From DATBGO01 sp036558005 (lineage in GTDB: Bacteria; Actinomycetota; Actinomycetes; Streptosporangiales; Streptosporangiaceae), in assembly GCA_036558005.1 (NCBI GenBank), contig DATBGO010000144.1, positions 1 to 64,000 of the forward strand: 64,000 bases of DNA, in the 5' to 3' direction. Positions 40,401 to 47,588 of the stretch are shown piece after piece (position 1 is the stretch's first letter; each line of letters begins with the position of its first letter). A model generated the notes under the pieces. That model saw nothing but the letters and a program-made list of their open reading frames with translations. It searched no databases and was not told the DNA's origin. Both the position numbers and the translations under genes were made by a program.

Positions 40401-41875
40401 TGGCCGGGCACAGCGTCGCGCTGCTGAACCGGGGCACCCCGGGCAGCCTGGTCACCCCGGACGGGGTGCTGCTGATGTCGCTGATGCGGGCCTGCAGCGG
40501 GTGGCCGTGCGGGGTCTGGATCGACGGCGAGAAGCGCACCGTGCCCGACGGCAGCAGCTTCGCCTTTCAGCACTGGAGCCACACCTTCGAGTACGCGCTG
40601 GCCGCCGGGCCCGGCGACTGGCGCGGCGCCGGGTTCGCGCTGGCCGGCGAGGAGTACAACCACGGGCTGCTGGCCGTCCAGGCCAGCCAGCATCCCGGCC
40701 CGCTGCCCGCGCTGGCCAGCCTGGCCGAGGTCACCCCGCCGCAGGTGTCGGTGTCGGCGCTGAAGCCGCGCGGCAACCCGCTGTCCCCGGCCGGCCAGCC
40801 CGGCCGGGAAGCCGGGATCACGGTGCGGCTGCGGGACCTGTCCGGGGCGGCGGGCCCGGTGCCGGCCCGGCTGCGGCTGCGCGGCGGGGTGGCCGCCGCG
40901 GCCGGCACCGACCTGTGCGAGCGGCAGCACGGCCCGGACCTGCCGGTCAGCGGCGGCGCGGTGGCCGCGGCGGTGCCCCCCTCCGGATTCGCCACGCTGT
41001 GGCTGCGCCCGGCCGCCGCGCCAGCCCCGCCCCGGCCCGCCGGGGAGGCCGGCCAGGCGGCCGGCCCGGCCGACCCGGCCGAGCCCGCCCAGCCGGTCTT
41101 CACCAGGTACTGGCTGCACGGCAAGGGCCCCGCCCCGGCCGGCAACCTGCCGGTGGCGGTGCACCTGTCCCCCGCCAGGATCGCGCTGGCGGTGCCCGGC
41201 GAGCCCGCCGCCGCGGCCAGGGCCCGGATCGCGCTCACCGTCGCGTGCGGCCAGGACGGCGCGGCCGGCCAGCTCACGCTGGCGGTCCCGGCGCAGCTCA
41301 CCGTCGCGCCAGCCGGGCCGCTGCGCTATGACCTGCCCGCCCGCGGCCACGCCAGCTGGGACCTGGAGGTGCGGCCCGCGCCCGGCGCGCCGGGCGGCCG
41401 GTACTATCTCGCCGCGCAGGCCCCCGACCCGGGCGGGCAGCTCACCGAGGACGCGATCCTGGTCACCGTCGGCGAGCCCGCCCCGCCCCCGCTGGACCTG
41501 CCGCTGGACGAGCTGCTGCCGCGCTACCTGGCCGGCCAGCAGGCCGACGGGGACGAGGTTCAGGTGCGGCTGCTGACCCCGCGGCTGCGGATCGAGCCGG
41601 GCGGCGAGGCCGACCTGGTAGCTACGGTGCGTAACAACACGGCCGCGCAGATCCGCGGCGAGGCGCAGCTGATCTCGCCGCACGGCAGCTGGGCGGCCGC
41701 GCGGCCGTGGGCCCGCGGTTTCCTGGCCGGGCCCGGGCAGGAACTGGCGTTGCGCTTCCCGGTCCGGGTACCCGCTGCCGAGCGTCCGGGGCAGGACTGG
41801 TGGGCCCTGGTCAAAGTCGCCTATTTCGGCAGCCTCAGGTACAGTGAAGCTGCCGCAGTGATCATTGGTGGCTGA
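37493..41875 (+). CDS. GH38 alpha-mannosidase, very large
   Basis: A 1460-residue glycoside hydrolase. About 110 residues of beta-rich N-terminal domain precede the GH38 catalytic barrel. The zinc site is HFHYDPVWW (about residue 116-125), the nucleophile Asp lies in WMLDSFGHDPGYP (about 247-259), and the helical-bundle AHHDAITGTESDQVY is near 473. The C-terminal half comprises beta-sandwich domains, ending in an immunoglobulin-like region with RNNTAAQIRGEAQL. No clear signal peptide is seen, so it is likely cytoplasmic, degrading imported mannosides. It follows the GntR-GNAT pair by 22 bp and might be in the same transcription unit. Confidence 0.9.
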   Translation: MRIAAVAATELFTGTALRPAQVVRVTLAGHGPDAAAQAGQPVTVTVAGPGVSTPDPAVTRCPGPGQEAAAEVAVEIAAPAAPGSTRQVTAAAALHGGQRAELPAAISVAEAGWTMWMVSHFHYDPVWWSTQGQFTQSRIFLPEADGSLPDSRTAFELVRLHLAAARTDPDYKFVLAEIDYLKPYFDAHPGDRADLLSFIAAGRVEIVGGSYNEPNTNLTSAESTIRNAVHGLAYQREMLGADPATAWMLDSFGHDPGYPGLMAAAGLAESAWARGPYHQWGPQRTVGDNRRMQFASEFEWLSPDGGGLLTSYMANHYGAGWVTHQAATAAAAAEAALEQFRQLAPVAATRNVLLPVGADHVIPSRWVTAIHRDWNARYVWPRFVTALPCEFFAAVRKDAASRDTWITPQTRDMNPVYPGKDVSYIDTKQAQRAAEVAVAGGERLATLAWLHGAAYPVRSLDKAWRLLAFGAHHDAITGTESDQVYLDLLAGWREACERGEEAGRRAAGHLAGLADTTGPPGSVPVAVFNTLSRPRSGLVTVTVEFAAPGPREAGLADGTGAALGCLAAGQRRHPDGTLAAVTLTFLAAGVPALGYRTYWAGQARAGQPAAAGWADLPGQVIENEFFTVTADPARGGALSQVTDRRSGQDLLAGPGNDLILQEEYSQHPRWGEGPWLLSVKGPGTRSSRRPAAVRAQRCPAGSRLVAGFSLGGLRVTQETLLWDGADRVEFRTHLDGAIGQDRLLRVAFPARVPGGLPVFQAATAVIGRTPGSPDADAGEHSFSLDCPAHEWFAAGSTARVALGGGGRRAIGVAEVITPGNAIREPVRSLMLALARAGVTATCSLAGGPRYGSIDADSNLPDVRITLGGPGQNPFTASVLAAAGPGPAADLAAQLAAGQAARVWVPAGRGRAQAFAPGADLRGPADLPVLIVAGGDLAAAVEAVAADLADAVIEVPAGPAGTGQHGPGADLAGHSVALLNRGTPGSLVTPDGVLLMSLMRACSGWPCGVWIDGEKRTVPDGSSFAFQHWSHTFEYALAAGPGDWRGAGFALAGEEYNHGLLAVQASQHPGPLPALASLAEVTPPQVSVSALKPRGNPLSPAGQPGREAGITVRLRDLSGAAGPVPARLRLRGGVAAAAGTDLCERQHGPDLPVSGGAVAAAVPPSGFATLWLRPAAAPAPPRPAGEAGQAAGPADPAEPAQPVFTRYWLHGKGPAPAGNLPVAVHLSPARIALAVPGEPAAAARARIALTVACGQDGAAGQLTLAVPAQLTVAPAGPLRYDLPARGHASWDLEVRPAPGAPGGRYYLAAQAPDPGGQLTEDAILVTVGEPAPPPLDLPLDELLPRYLAGQQADGDEVQVRLLTPRLRIEPGGEADLVATVRNNTAAQIRGEAQLISPHGSWAAARPWARGFLAGPGQELALRFPVRVPAAERPGQDWWALVKVAYFGSLRYSEAAAVIIGG

Positions 41876-41997
41876 GGATGCGCGCGCCTGGCGCCGCCGC
41901 GGGATGAGCGGTTCCCGCTGACGGCCCGGTCCGCGGGCGGCTCGCGCGGAACGGACATCTGGTGAGATCCTGGACATGATGGCGATCCAAAAGACCG

Positions 41998-44523
41998 ATG
42001 ACCGCTGAGATTGCAGCTACCCTCGGCAATCTCCCGGCGGAGCCGAACAGCTTCGTGGGCCGCGAGCGGGACATAGCGGAGCTCGCCCAGCTGCTCGGCG
42101 ACGTGCGCGCGCTGACCCTGTGCGGCCCTGGCGGCATCGGCAAGACCCGGCTGGCGCTGCGGCTGGCGTGCGAGATCGTCCCCGGCTTCCCCGACGGGGC
42201 CTGGCTGGTCGAGCTCGCCGACACCACCGACCCGGCGCTGCTGCCCCGGCGGATCGCGACCGCGCTGGGGGTCAGGGAGGAGCCGGACCGGCCGCTGGCC
42301 GAGACCCTCGCCGACGCGCTCAGGCCGCGCGCGCTGCTGCTGATCCTGGACACCTGCGAGCACGTCGTGGACGCCTGCGCGGCCCTGGTGCACCAGCTGC
42401 TGGCCGGCTGCCCGGGGCTGCGGCTGATCGCGACCAGCAGGGAGCCGCTGCGGGTGCGCGGCGAGACGGTGTGGCGGGTGCCGCCGCTGGCGGTCCCGGA
42501 CGGGCCCGCCGCTGGCGACCCGGCCGGGCACGAGGCAATCCGGCTGTTCGTCGAGCGGGCCGCCGCGGCCCGGCCCGGGTTCACCCTGGCGGACGCCAAT
42601 TCCAGCGCGGTGGCCAGCCTGTGCCGGACCCTGGACGGGATGCCGCTGGCGATCGAGCTGGCGGCCGCGCGGGTGCGGGCGCTGTCCATCGAGCAGATCG
42701 CGGGCCGGCTCGGCGACCGGTTCCGGCTGCTGGCCTCCGGCGACCGGACCGCGCCGCCCCGGCAGCAGACCCTGCGCGCCGCGGTGGACTGGAGCTACGA
42801 GCTGCTCACCGGGCCCGAGCAGACCCTGCTGCGGCGGCTGTCGGTGTTCACCGGGTGGAACCTGGAGATGGCCGAGCAGGTGTGCGCGGACGAGGTGATC
42901 CCGGCCGGCCAGGTACTGGACCTGCTCGTGGCGCTGATCGACAAGTCGCTGGTGACGCTGGACGGCGAGCTGGACGGCGACGCCAGGTACCGGCTGCTGG
43001 ACACGATCAGGGAATACGCCGCGGACCGGCTGGCCGCCTCCGGCGAGCAGGAGGCGGTCCGGCTCCGGCACCGGGACTACCTGGTGAACCTGGTGGACTC
43101 GGTGGTGGCGCGGGCGTTCGTGCGCGGCGACCCGCCCTGGCCGGTCCGGGTGGCGCTGTACCGCAGGGTGGAGGCCGAGCGGGGCAATTTCGATGCCGCC
43201 CTCGGGCTGTGCCTGGAGCGGGGCGAAGCCGCTGAGGGACTGCACCTGTGCTCGGCGCTGCGCTCCCCCTGGATCGCCTACGGTGACGTGGGCGAGGGCG
43301 CGGGCTGGTTCGACCGGTTCTTCGCGCTGGCCGGCCCCCCGGTGCCCGGCCAGCTGCGGGCCAGGGCGCTGATGCACCGGGCCGAGCTCGCGTTCGAGCA
43401 GCAGGACTACCCGATGACCGCGCGGTCGGCCCAGGCCGGGCTGGAGCTGTGCCAGGCCGGGGGCGGCCAGGGCGCGGCCATCGGGCTGCGGATGCTCGCG
43501 CTGACCACGATGCGGGCGGGCCGGGCGGACGAGGCGCTCGCCCAGGCCGGCGCCGCGGCCGCGGCCGCGGCCAGGGACGGCGATGACTGGGAAGAGGGCC
43601 TGGCGCTGTCGGTCCGGGCCACGGTGCTGGCCCGGATGGGCCAGCTGACCGAGGCCGAGCGCGCCTACCAGGTGGCGCTGGACGTGCTGCGGGACAACAA
43701 CGGCTGGGGCGTGGCGCAGGCGCTGTCCGGGTCCGGCGGCGTGGCCAGGGCCCGCGGCGACCACGCCGCGGCGATGCGGCACTTCACCGCCGCGCTCGAG
43801 CTGTACCGGGCGATCGGCGCCCGGCCGGAGATCGCCCGCTGCCTGGCGGGCATCGGCTGGCTGGCGATGGCCCAGGGCGACACCGCGCTGGCGGCGGGCA
43901 GCCTGGCCGAGAGCCTGCGGCTGTCGCTGGCCACCGGGCAGCGGCTGGCGATCGCCCGCGGGCTGCAGGCGGCGGCCGCGCTGGCCGCCGCGCGCGGCGA
44001 ACTGCCCAAGGCGGCCCGGCTGGCGGGCGCGGAGCTGGCGCTGCTGGAGGCGATCGGGCACCGGCGGTCGCGGTCCGCCCGGTCCCAGGCCGACCAGCTG
44101 CTCGGGCTGGCCCGCCGCGAGCTGGGCGAGCCGGCCGTCAGCGCGCTGCTGGCCGCGGGCCGGGCGCTGAGCCCGTACGCGGCGGTGCGCGAGGCCACCG
44201 ACGCCGCCGCCCCCGACCTGGCCCCGGCCGGGCCGGAGAGCCCGCCCTGGCCGGCCCGCCCCGGCACTGCCAGGTCCGGCACTGCCAGGCCCGGCACTGC
44301 CAGGCCCGGCCTGCCGGGCGCGTCCGTGCTGACCGCCAGGGAACGGGAGATAGCGGCGCTGATCGCCCGCGGCCTGTCCAACCGGGGCATCGCCGGGGAA
44401 CTGGTGATCAGCCCGGCGACCGCGGCCAGGCACGTCGCGAACATCTTCACCAAGCTGGGCCTGCGGTCCCGGGCTCAGGTGGCCGCCTGGGTCGCCGAGC
44501 GGCAGGCCCGCGAGCAGGGCTGA
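41998..44523 (+). CDS. AfsR/LuxR-type ATPase transcriptional regulator, paralogue
   Basis: An 841-residue relative of the gene at 14559, with the same order: PAEPNSFVGRERDIAEL, Walker A CGPGGIGKTRLAL (about 40-52), LLLILDTCEHVVDAC, ATSREPLRVRGETVWRVPPL. A winged-helix block, TPR-like repeats (about 440-690) and a C-terminal LuxR HTH (TAREREIAALIARGLSNRGIA, then LVISPATAARHVANIFTKLG) follow. A PGTAR tandem repeat forms a flexible linker before the HTH. The GH38 gene upstream and the truncated ligase downstream are candidate targets, but this is only proximity. Confidence 0.9.
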   Translation: MTAEIAATLGNLPAEPNSFVGRERDIAELAQLLGDVRALTLCGPGGIGKTRLALRLACEIVPGFPDGAWLVELADTTDPALLPRRIATALGVREEPDRPLAETLADALRPRALLLILDTCEHVVDACAALVHQLLAGCPGLRLIATSREPLRVRGETVWRVPPLAVPDGPAAGDPAGHEAIRLFVERAAAARPGFTLADANSSAVASLCRTLDGMPLAIELAAARVRALSIEQIAGRLGDRFRLLASGDRTAPPRQQTLRAAVDWSYELLTGPEQTLLRRLSVFTGWNLEMAEQVCADEVIPAGQVLDLLVALIDKSLVTLDGELDGDARYRLLDTIREYAADRLAASGEQEAVRLRHRDYLVNLVDSVVARAFVRGDPPWPVRVALYRRVEAERGNFDAALGLCLERGEAAEGLHLCSALRSPWIAYGDVGEGAGWFDRFFALAGPPVPGQLRARALMHRAELAFEQQDYPMTARSAQAGLELCQAGGGQGAAIGLRMLALTTMRAGRADEALAQAGAAAAAAARDGDDWEEGLALSVRATVLARMGQLTEAERAYQVALDVLRDNNGWGVAQALSGSGGVARARGDHAAAMRHFTAALELYRAIGARPEIARCLAGIGWLAMAQGDTALAAGSLAESLRLSLATGQRLAIARGLQAAAALAAARGELPKAARLAGAELALLEAIGHRRSRSARSQADQLLGLARRELGEPAVSALLAAGRALSPYAAVREATDAAAPDLAPAGPESPPWPARPGTARSGTARPGTARPGLPGASVLTAREREIAALIARGLSNRGIAGELVISPATAARHVANIFTKLGLRSRAQVAAWVAERQAREQG
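44261..44305. repeat. Tandem repeat, 15 bp x 3, in the LuxR regulator linker
   Basis: Three adjacent copies of CCGGCACTGCCAGGC (first copy with a final T) encode the repeating PGTAR motif ahead of the HTH. They are in frame and differ by a single base, suggesting recent slippage. Confidence 0.85.
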
Positions 44524-44930
44524 GCCGGCCCGCGGGCGTCTACACATCCCCGCCGCGGTAATGCACATGCCAATGGTTCATTCAGTGCATGCATACGGAC
44601 CGTGTTCGTCGTAGCGTTTTCATCATCGCAGCGTGATACCGGGGCGGTTCCGGCCACCAGGAGGGGGATGGCCGGCCCGGCCCCGGTGACCACAGCGTGC
44701 GGGCCCGGGGCAGCGGGGCAGCCGGGCTCGCGGGCGGCGCCATACCGCGCGGTGCCGGGCCATACCGCGCGGCATGGCGGCGCGGCCCGGCGGGCCGCGC
44801 CGGGTGCCGCCTACATATACCGCGCCGCCCTACATACCCGGCTACATAGTCCTGACGATGCGCGACCTGCTGCCGCGTCCCTACCCTCAGCTGTGCGAGG
44901 GCACGGGCGCTGACAGGAGGTAACCCGCTC
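44524..44930. other. Intergenic region with short repeats
   Basis: No gene is supported in this 407 bp gap. It contains CCATACCGCGCGG twice (44740-44752 and 44760-44772, 20 bp apart) with a third partial copy near 44817. CTACATA occurs at 44811, 44830 and 44842. Near 44564-44595 the arms ATGCAC and GTGCAT form a spaced inverted repeat. A strong AGGAGGT ribosome binding site for the next gene lies at about 44916-44922. The repeats may be operators of the truncated ligase gene. Confidence 0.55.
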
Positions 44931-45761
44931 ATGACGCTGCCGGAGCTGCGGGCTGGCCAGGCCACGGTGCCCCAGCGGCTGCTGAGCACGGCCGCGGCCT
45001 GCCCGGGCCAGCGCGCCCTGGCCGGCGGTGCCGCCGGGCCTGGCCGCAGCTACGCCGAGCTGGCCGCCGCGATCCAGCAGGCGGCCGCCGGGCTGGCCGC
45101 GCGGGGCCTGCTGAGCCGGGACGTCGTGGGCGTCATGGTGCCGGACGCGGCCTGTCACGTGCTCGCCACCTTGGCGGTCCGGGCCGCGGGCGGCGTCCCT
45201 TCCCCGGTCCGCGCCGGGCTGAGCGTGCCGGAGATGGCGGGCCAGCTGGCCGACTGCGGGGCCAGGATGCTGCTGACCGGGCCGCCGCTGGCGGCCGCGG
45301 CGCTGGCCGCCGCGGACCGGTCCTGGGTCCGCCAGGTGATCTCGTTCGGCGACGCGGCCGGGGCGACGCCGTTCACCGAGCTGCTCCGGGCCGGGACGAT
45401 GCCGCCGGCCCCGGCCCGGCCTGACGAGCTGGCCCTGCTGCCCTACCAGCGCCAGCCCGGCGGCTGCCTGGCGGCGGCCGCGGTCACCCAGCACGACCTG
45501 GCCGGGCAGCTGGCCGGGCTGGCGGTCACCGCCGCGATCTGCGCGCGGGACGTGGTGCTGGCCGGCCCGCCGGCCGGCGACGGCCGGGCCTACACCGCGC
45601 TGCTCGACCACGCGCTGTGCAGCGGCGCCGCCGTGATCGCGGTCCCGGCCGGCCAGGTCGCCGCCGAGGCGGCCAGGTACCAGGCCACCGTCGCCATCAC
45701 CGCCGAGAGCGTGCCGGCCGGGACCGGTGACCAGTTGCGGGTGCTCGCGGTGGCGTCCTAG
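44931..45761 (+). CDS. Truncated adenylate-forming (ANL) protein with lost P-loop
   Basis: A 276-residue protein resembling only the N-terminal half of acyl-CoA ligases: RSYAELAAAIQQAAAGLAARG, VVGVMVPDAACHVLATLAVRAAGG, the P-loop position and a following helix (TQHDLAGQLAGL). Where the ATP loop SSGTTGxPKG should be, the sequence is PYQRQPGGCLAAAA; all key Thr, Gly and Lys residues are gone. The aromatic box and C-terminal domain are absent. It has a strong AGGAGGT ribosome binding site, normal codon use and no frameshift, so it looks expressed rather than decaying. It may bind CoA, acyl or partner proteins without catalysis. Confidence 0.65.
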   Translation: MTLPELRAGQATVPQRLLSTAAACPGQRALAGGAAGPGRSYAELAAAIQQAAAGLAARGLLSRDVVGVMVPDAACHVLATLAVRAAGGVPSPVRAGLSVPEMAGQLADCGARMLLTGPPLAAAALAAADRSWVRQVISFGDAAGATPFTELLRAGTMPPAPARPDELALLPYQRQPGGCLAAAAVTQHDLAGQLAGLAVTAAICARDVVLAGPPAGDGRAYTALLDHALCSGAAVIAVPAGQVAAEAARYQATVAITAESVPAGTGDQLRVLAVAS

Positions 45762-45766
45762 CCCGC

Positions 45767-46207
45767 TCAGATGCCGGGCGGCCGATTCTCGAACGGGGTG
45801 CTCAGCACGATCGTGGTCCTGGTGGACACGTTGGCCGCGGACCTGATCTGCTGCAGCAGGTCCTCCAGCGCCGCGGGCGAGGCGACCCGCACCTTGAGTA
45901 TGTAGCTCTCCTCGCCGGCCACGCTGTGGCAGGCCTCGATCGCGGCCAGGTGGGCGAGCCGTTCCGGCGCGTCGTCGGCGGCGGCCGCGTCGAATGGCTT
46001 GATGGAGACAAACGCGGTGAGCGGCAGCCCGGCGTGGTCAGGGTCGACGACCGCCGCGTACCCCCTGATCACGCCCCGCTCCTCCAGCCGCCGGACCCGC
46101 TGCTGCGCGGCCGACACCGACAGCCCGGTCAGCCTGGCCAGCTCGGTGAAGCTCATCCGGCCATCGCCGGCCAGCAGCGAGATGATCCTGCGGTTGGTCT
46201 CCTCCAT
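45767..46207 (-). CDS. Lrp/AsnC family transcriptional regulator
   Basis: A 146-residue regulator of the feast/famine type. The HTH is at residues 5-55 (ELARLTGLSVSAAQQRVRRLEERGVIRGYAAVVD), and the RAM ligand-binding domain follows with HSVAGEESYILKVRVASPAALEDLLQQI. Family members bind amino acids as effectors and often act on the adjacent divergent gene. Here that is the MsiK-type ATPase gene, 168 bp away, with a short dyad in between. The window also encodes lysine catabolism, but there is no direct link. Confidence 0.93.
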   Translation of the reverse strand: MEETNRRIISLLAGDGRMSFTELARLTGLSVSAAQQRVRRLEERGVIRGYAAVVDPDHAGLPLTAFVSIKPFDAAAADDAPERLAHLAAIEACHSVAGEESYILKVRVASPAALEDLLQQIRSAANVSTRTTIVLSTPFENRPPGI

Positions 46208-46251
46208 GGGCTCACCGTACCGGCGCGGCCCGGCAGTCCCGCTAGGTAACG

Positions 46252-46265
46252 GACCGGTATCGGTC
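46252..46265. promoter_or_regulatory. Inverted repeat GACCG-GTAT-CGGTC
   Basis: A 5-base dyad with a 4-base spacer in the divergent gap between the Lrp regulator and the ATPase gene. Its position suits an operator for either gene. The arms are short, so chance occurrence is possible. Confidence 0.3.
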
Positions 46266-46375
46266 TTTACGCTCGGATAACGGCCCTGAGGCCTGGTTCA
46301 AATGGCGCGTGGCGGCAGATACGCTCCGGCCAGGGACGGCGGCGGACAGCCCGCGCCGGGCGAAAGGCGGCACCG

Positions 46376-47575
46376 ATGGGGCAGATTGTCCTGGACCAGG
46401 TCAGCAAGGTGTACTCCGGTGGCGTGAAGGGCATCGACGACCTCAGCCTGGAGATCTCCGACGGCGAGTTCATGGTGCTCGTCGGCCCGTCAGGATGCGG
46501 CAAGTCCACCGCGCTGCGCTCGATCGCCGGGCTGGAGGAGATCAGCTCGGGGACGATCTCCATCGGCAGCAGGGTGGTGAACGACCTGCCGCCCAAGGAC
46601 CGTGACATCGCGATGGTGTTCCAGAACTACGCGCTCTACCCGCACATGACGGTGGAGCAGAACCTCGCGTTCGGGCTGCAGCAGCGCAAGACGCCGCGCG
46701 ATGAGATCAGGCGCCGGGTCACCGACGTCGCCAGGATGCTCGGCCTGGAGGAGTACCTCAAGCGCAAGCCGGCCGCGCTGTCGGGCGGGCAGCGGCAGCG
46801 GGTGGCGATGGGCCGGGCGATCGTCCGCGAGCCGCAGGCGTTCCTGATGGACGAGCCGCTGTCCAACCTGGACGCCAAGCTGCGGGTGTCGATGCGCGCC
46901 TCGCTGTCCCAGCTGCACGACCGGCTGGGCGTGACGACCGTCTACGTCACCCACGACCAGGTCGAGGCGATGACCCTGGGCCAGCGGGTCTGCGTGCTGC
47001 GCGACGGCAAGCTGCAGCAGGTCGACAGCCCGCAGGTGCTGTTCAGCTCGCCGGTCAACCTGTTCGTGGCCGGCTTCATCGGGTCGCCGGCGATGAACTT
47101 CACCCGCGCCGAGCTGGTCCGCGACGACGGCCCCGCGGTCACCTTCGCCGGGCACCGGCTGCCGGTGCCGCAGTCGGTCATCGACGCCAGGCCGGGGCTG
47201 GCCGGGTACTTCGGCCGGGAGCTGATCCTGGGCGTGCGGCCATCGGACTTCGAGGACGCCAGCCTGGCCGAGCCCGGCTGGGCCCGGATGCAGGCCACCG
47301 CCGGGGTGACCGAGTCGCTCGGCAGCGAGATCCACGTCCTGTTCAGCATCGACGCGCCCCCGGTGGAGCACGCCCACCTCAGCCAGACGGTCGCCGACAA
47401 CGAAGAGGACGCCGCGATCCCGCTGACCGGCGGCAAGACGCTGTGGACCGCGCGGGTCGCGGCCCGCAGCAAGATCGTCCCAGGGCAGCCGGTCGAGCTC
47501 GCCGTCGACACCACCAACCTGCAGTTCTTCGAGCCGGACAGCGGCCTGTCGGTCGGCCGGGCCGCCGTCAGCTAG
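46376..47575 (+). CDS. msiK: MsiK/UgpC-type sugar ABC transporter ATP-binding protein
   Basis: A 399-residue ATPase that energises carbohydrate importers. The Walker A motif is GPSGCGKST, the signature is LSGGQRQRVAMGRAIVR, Walker B is FLMDEPLSNLDAKLR and the switch THDQVEAM. The C-terminal 150 residues form a TOBE/MalK-type regulatory domain (LILGVRPSDFED). In Streptomyces MsiK serves several sugar transporters whose operons lack their own ATPase. The sugar ABC operon at 51435-55906 has none, so this gene is the obvious partner. The gene has its own promoter region and is divergent from the Lrp gene. Confidence 0.92.
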   Translation: MGQIVLDQVSKVYSGGVKGIDDLSLEISDGEFMVLVGPSGCGKSTALRSIAGLEEISSGTISIGSRVVNDLPPKDRDIAMVFQNYALYPHMTVEQNLAFGLQQRKTPRDEIRRRVTDVARMLGLEEYLKRKPAALSGGQRQRVAMGRAIVREPQAFLMDEPLSNLDAKLRVSMRASLSQLHDRLGVTTVYVTHDQVEAMTLGQRVCVLRDGKLQQVDSPQVLFSSPVNLFVAGFIGSPAMNFTRAELVRDDGPAVTFAGHRLPVPQSVIDARPGLAGYFGRELILGVRPSDFEDASLAEPGWARMQATAGVTESLGSEIHVLFSIDAPPVEHAHLSQTVADNEEDAAIPLTGGKTLWTARVAARSKIVPGQPVELAVDTTNLQFFEPDSGLSVGRAAVS

Positions 47576-47588
47576 CCCGCCGCCCGGG

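Noticed and set aside
37247..41977. A 1576-codon open frame opposite the alpha-mannosidase gene
   Set aside because: It is a by-product of high G/C at third positions. Its product is Gly/Arg/Pro/Gln low complexity without any domain, while the plus strand has clear GH38 motifs.
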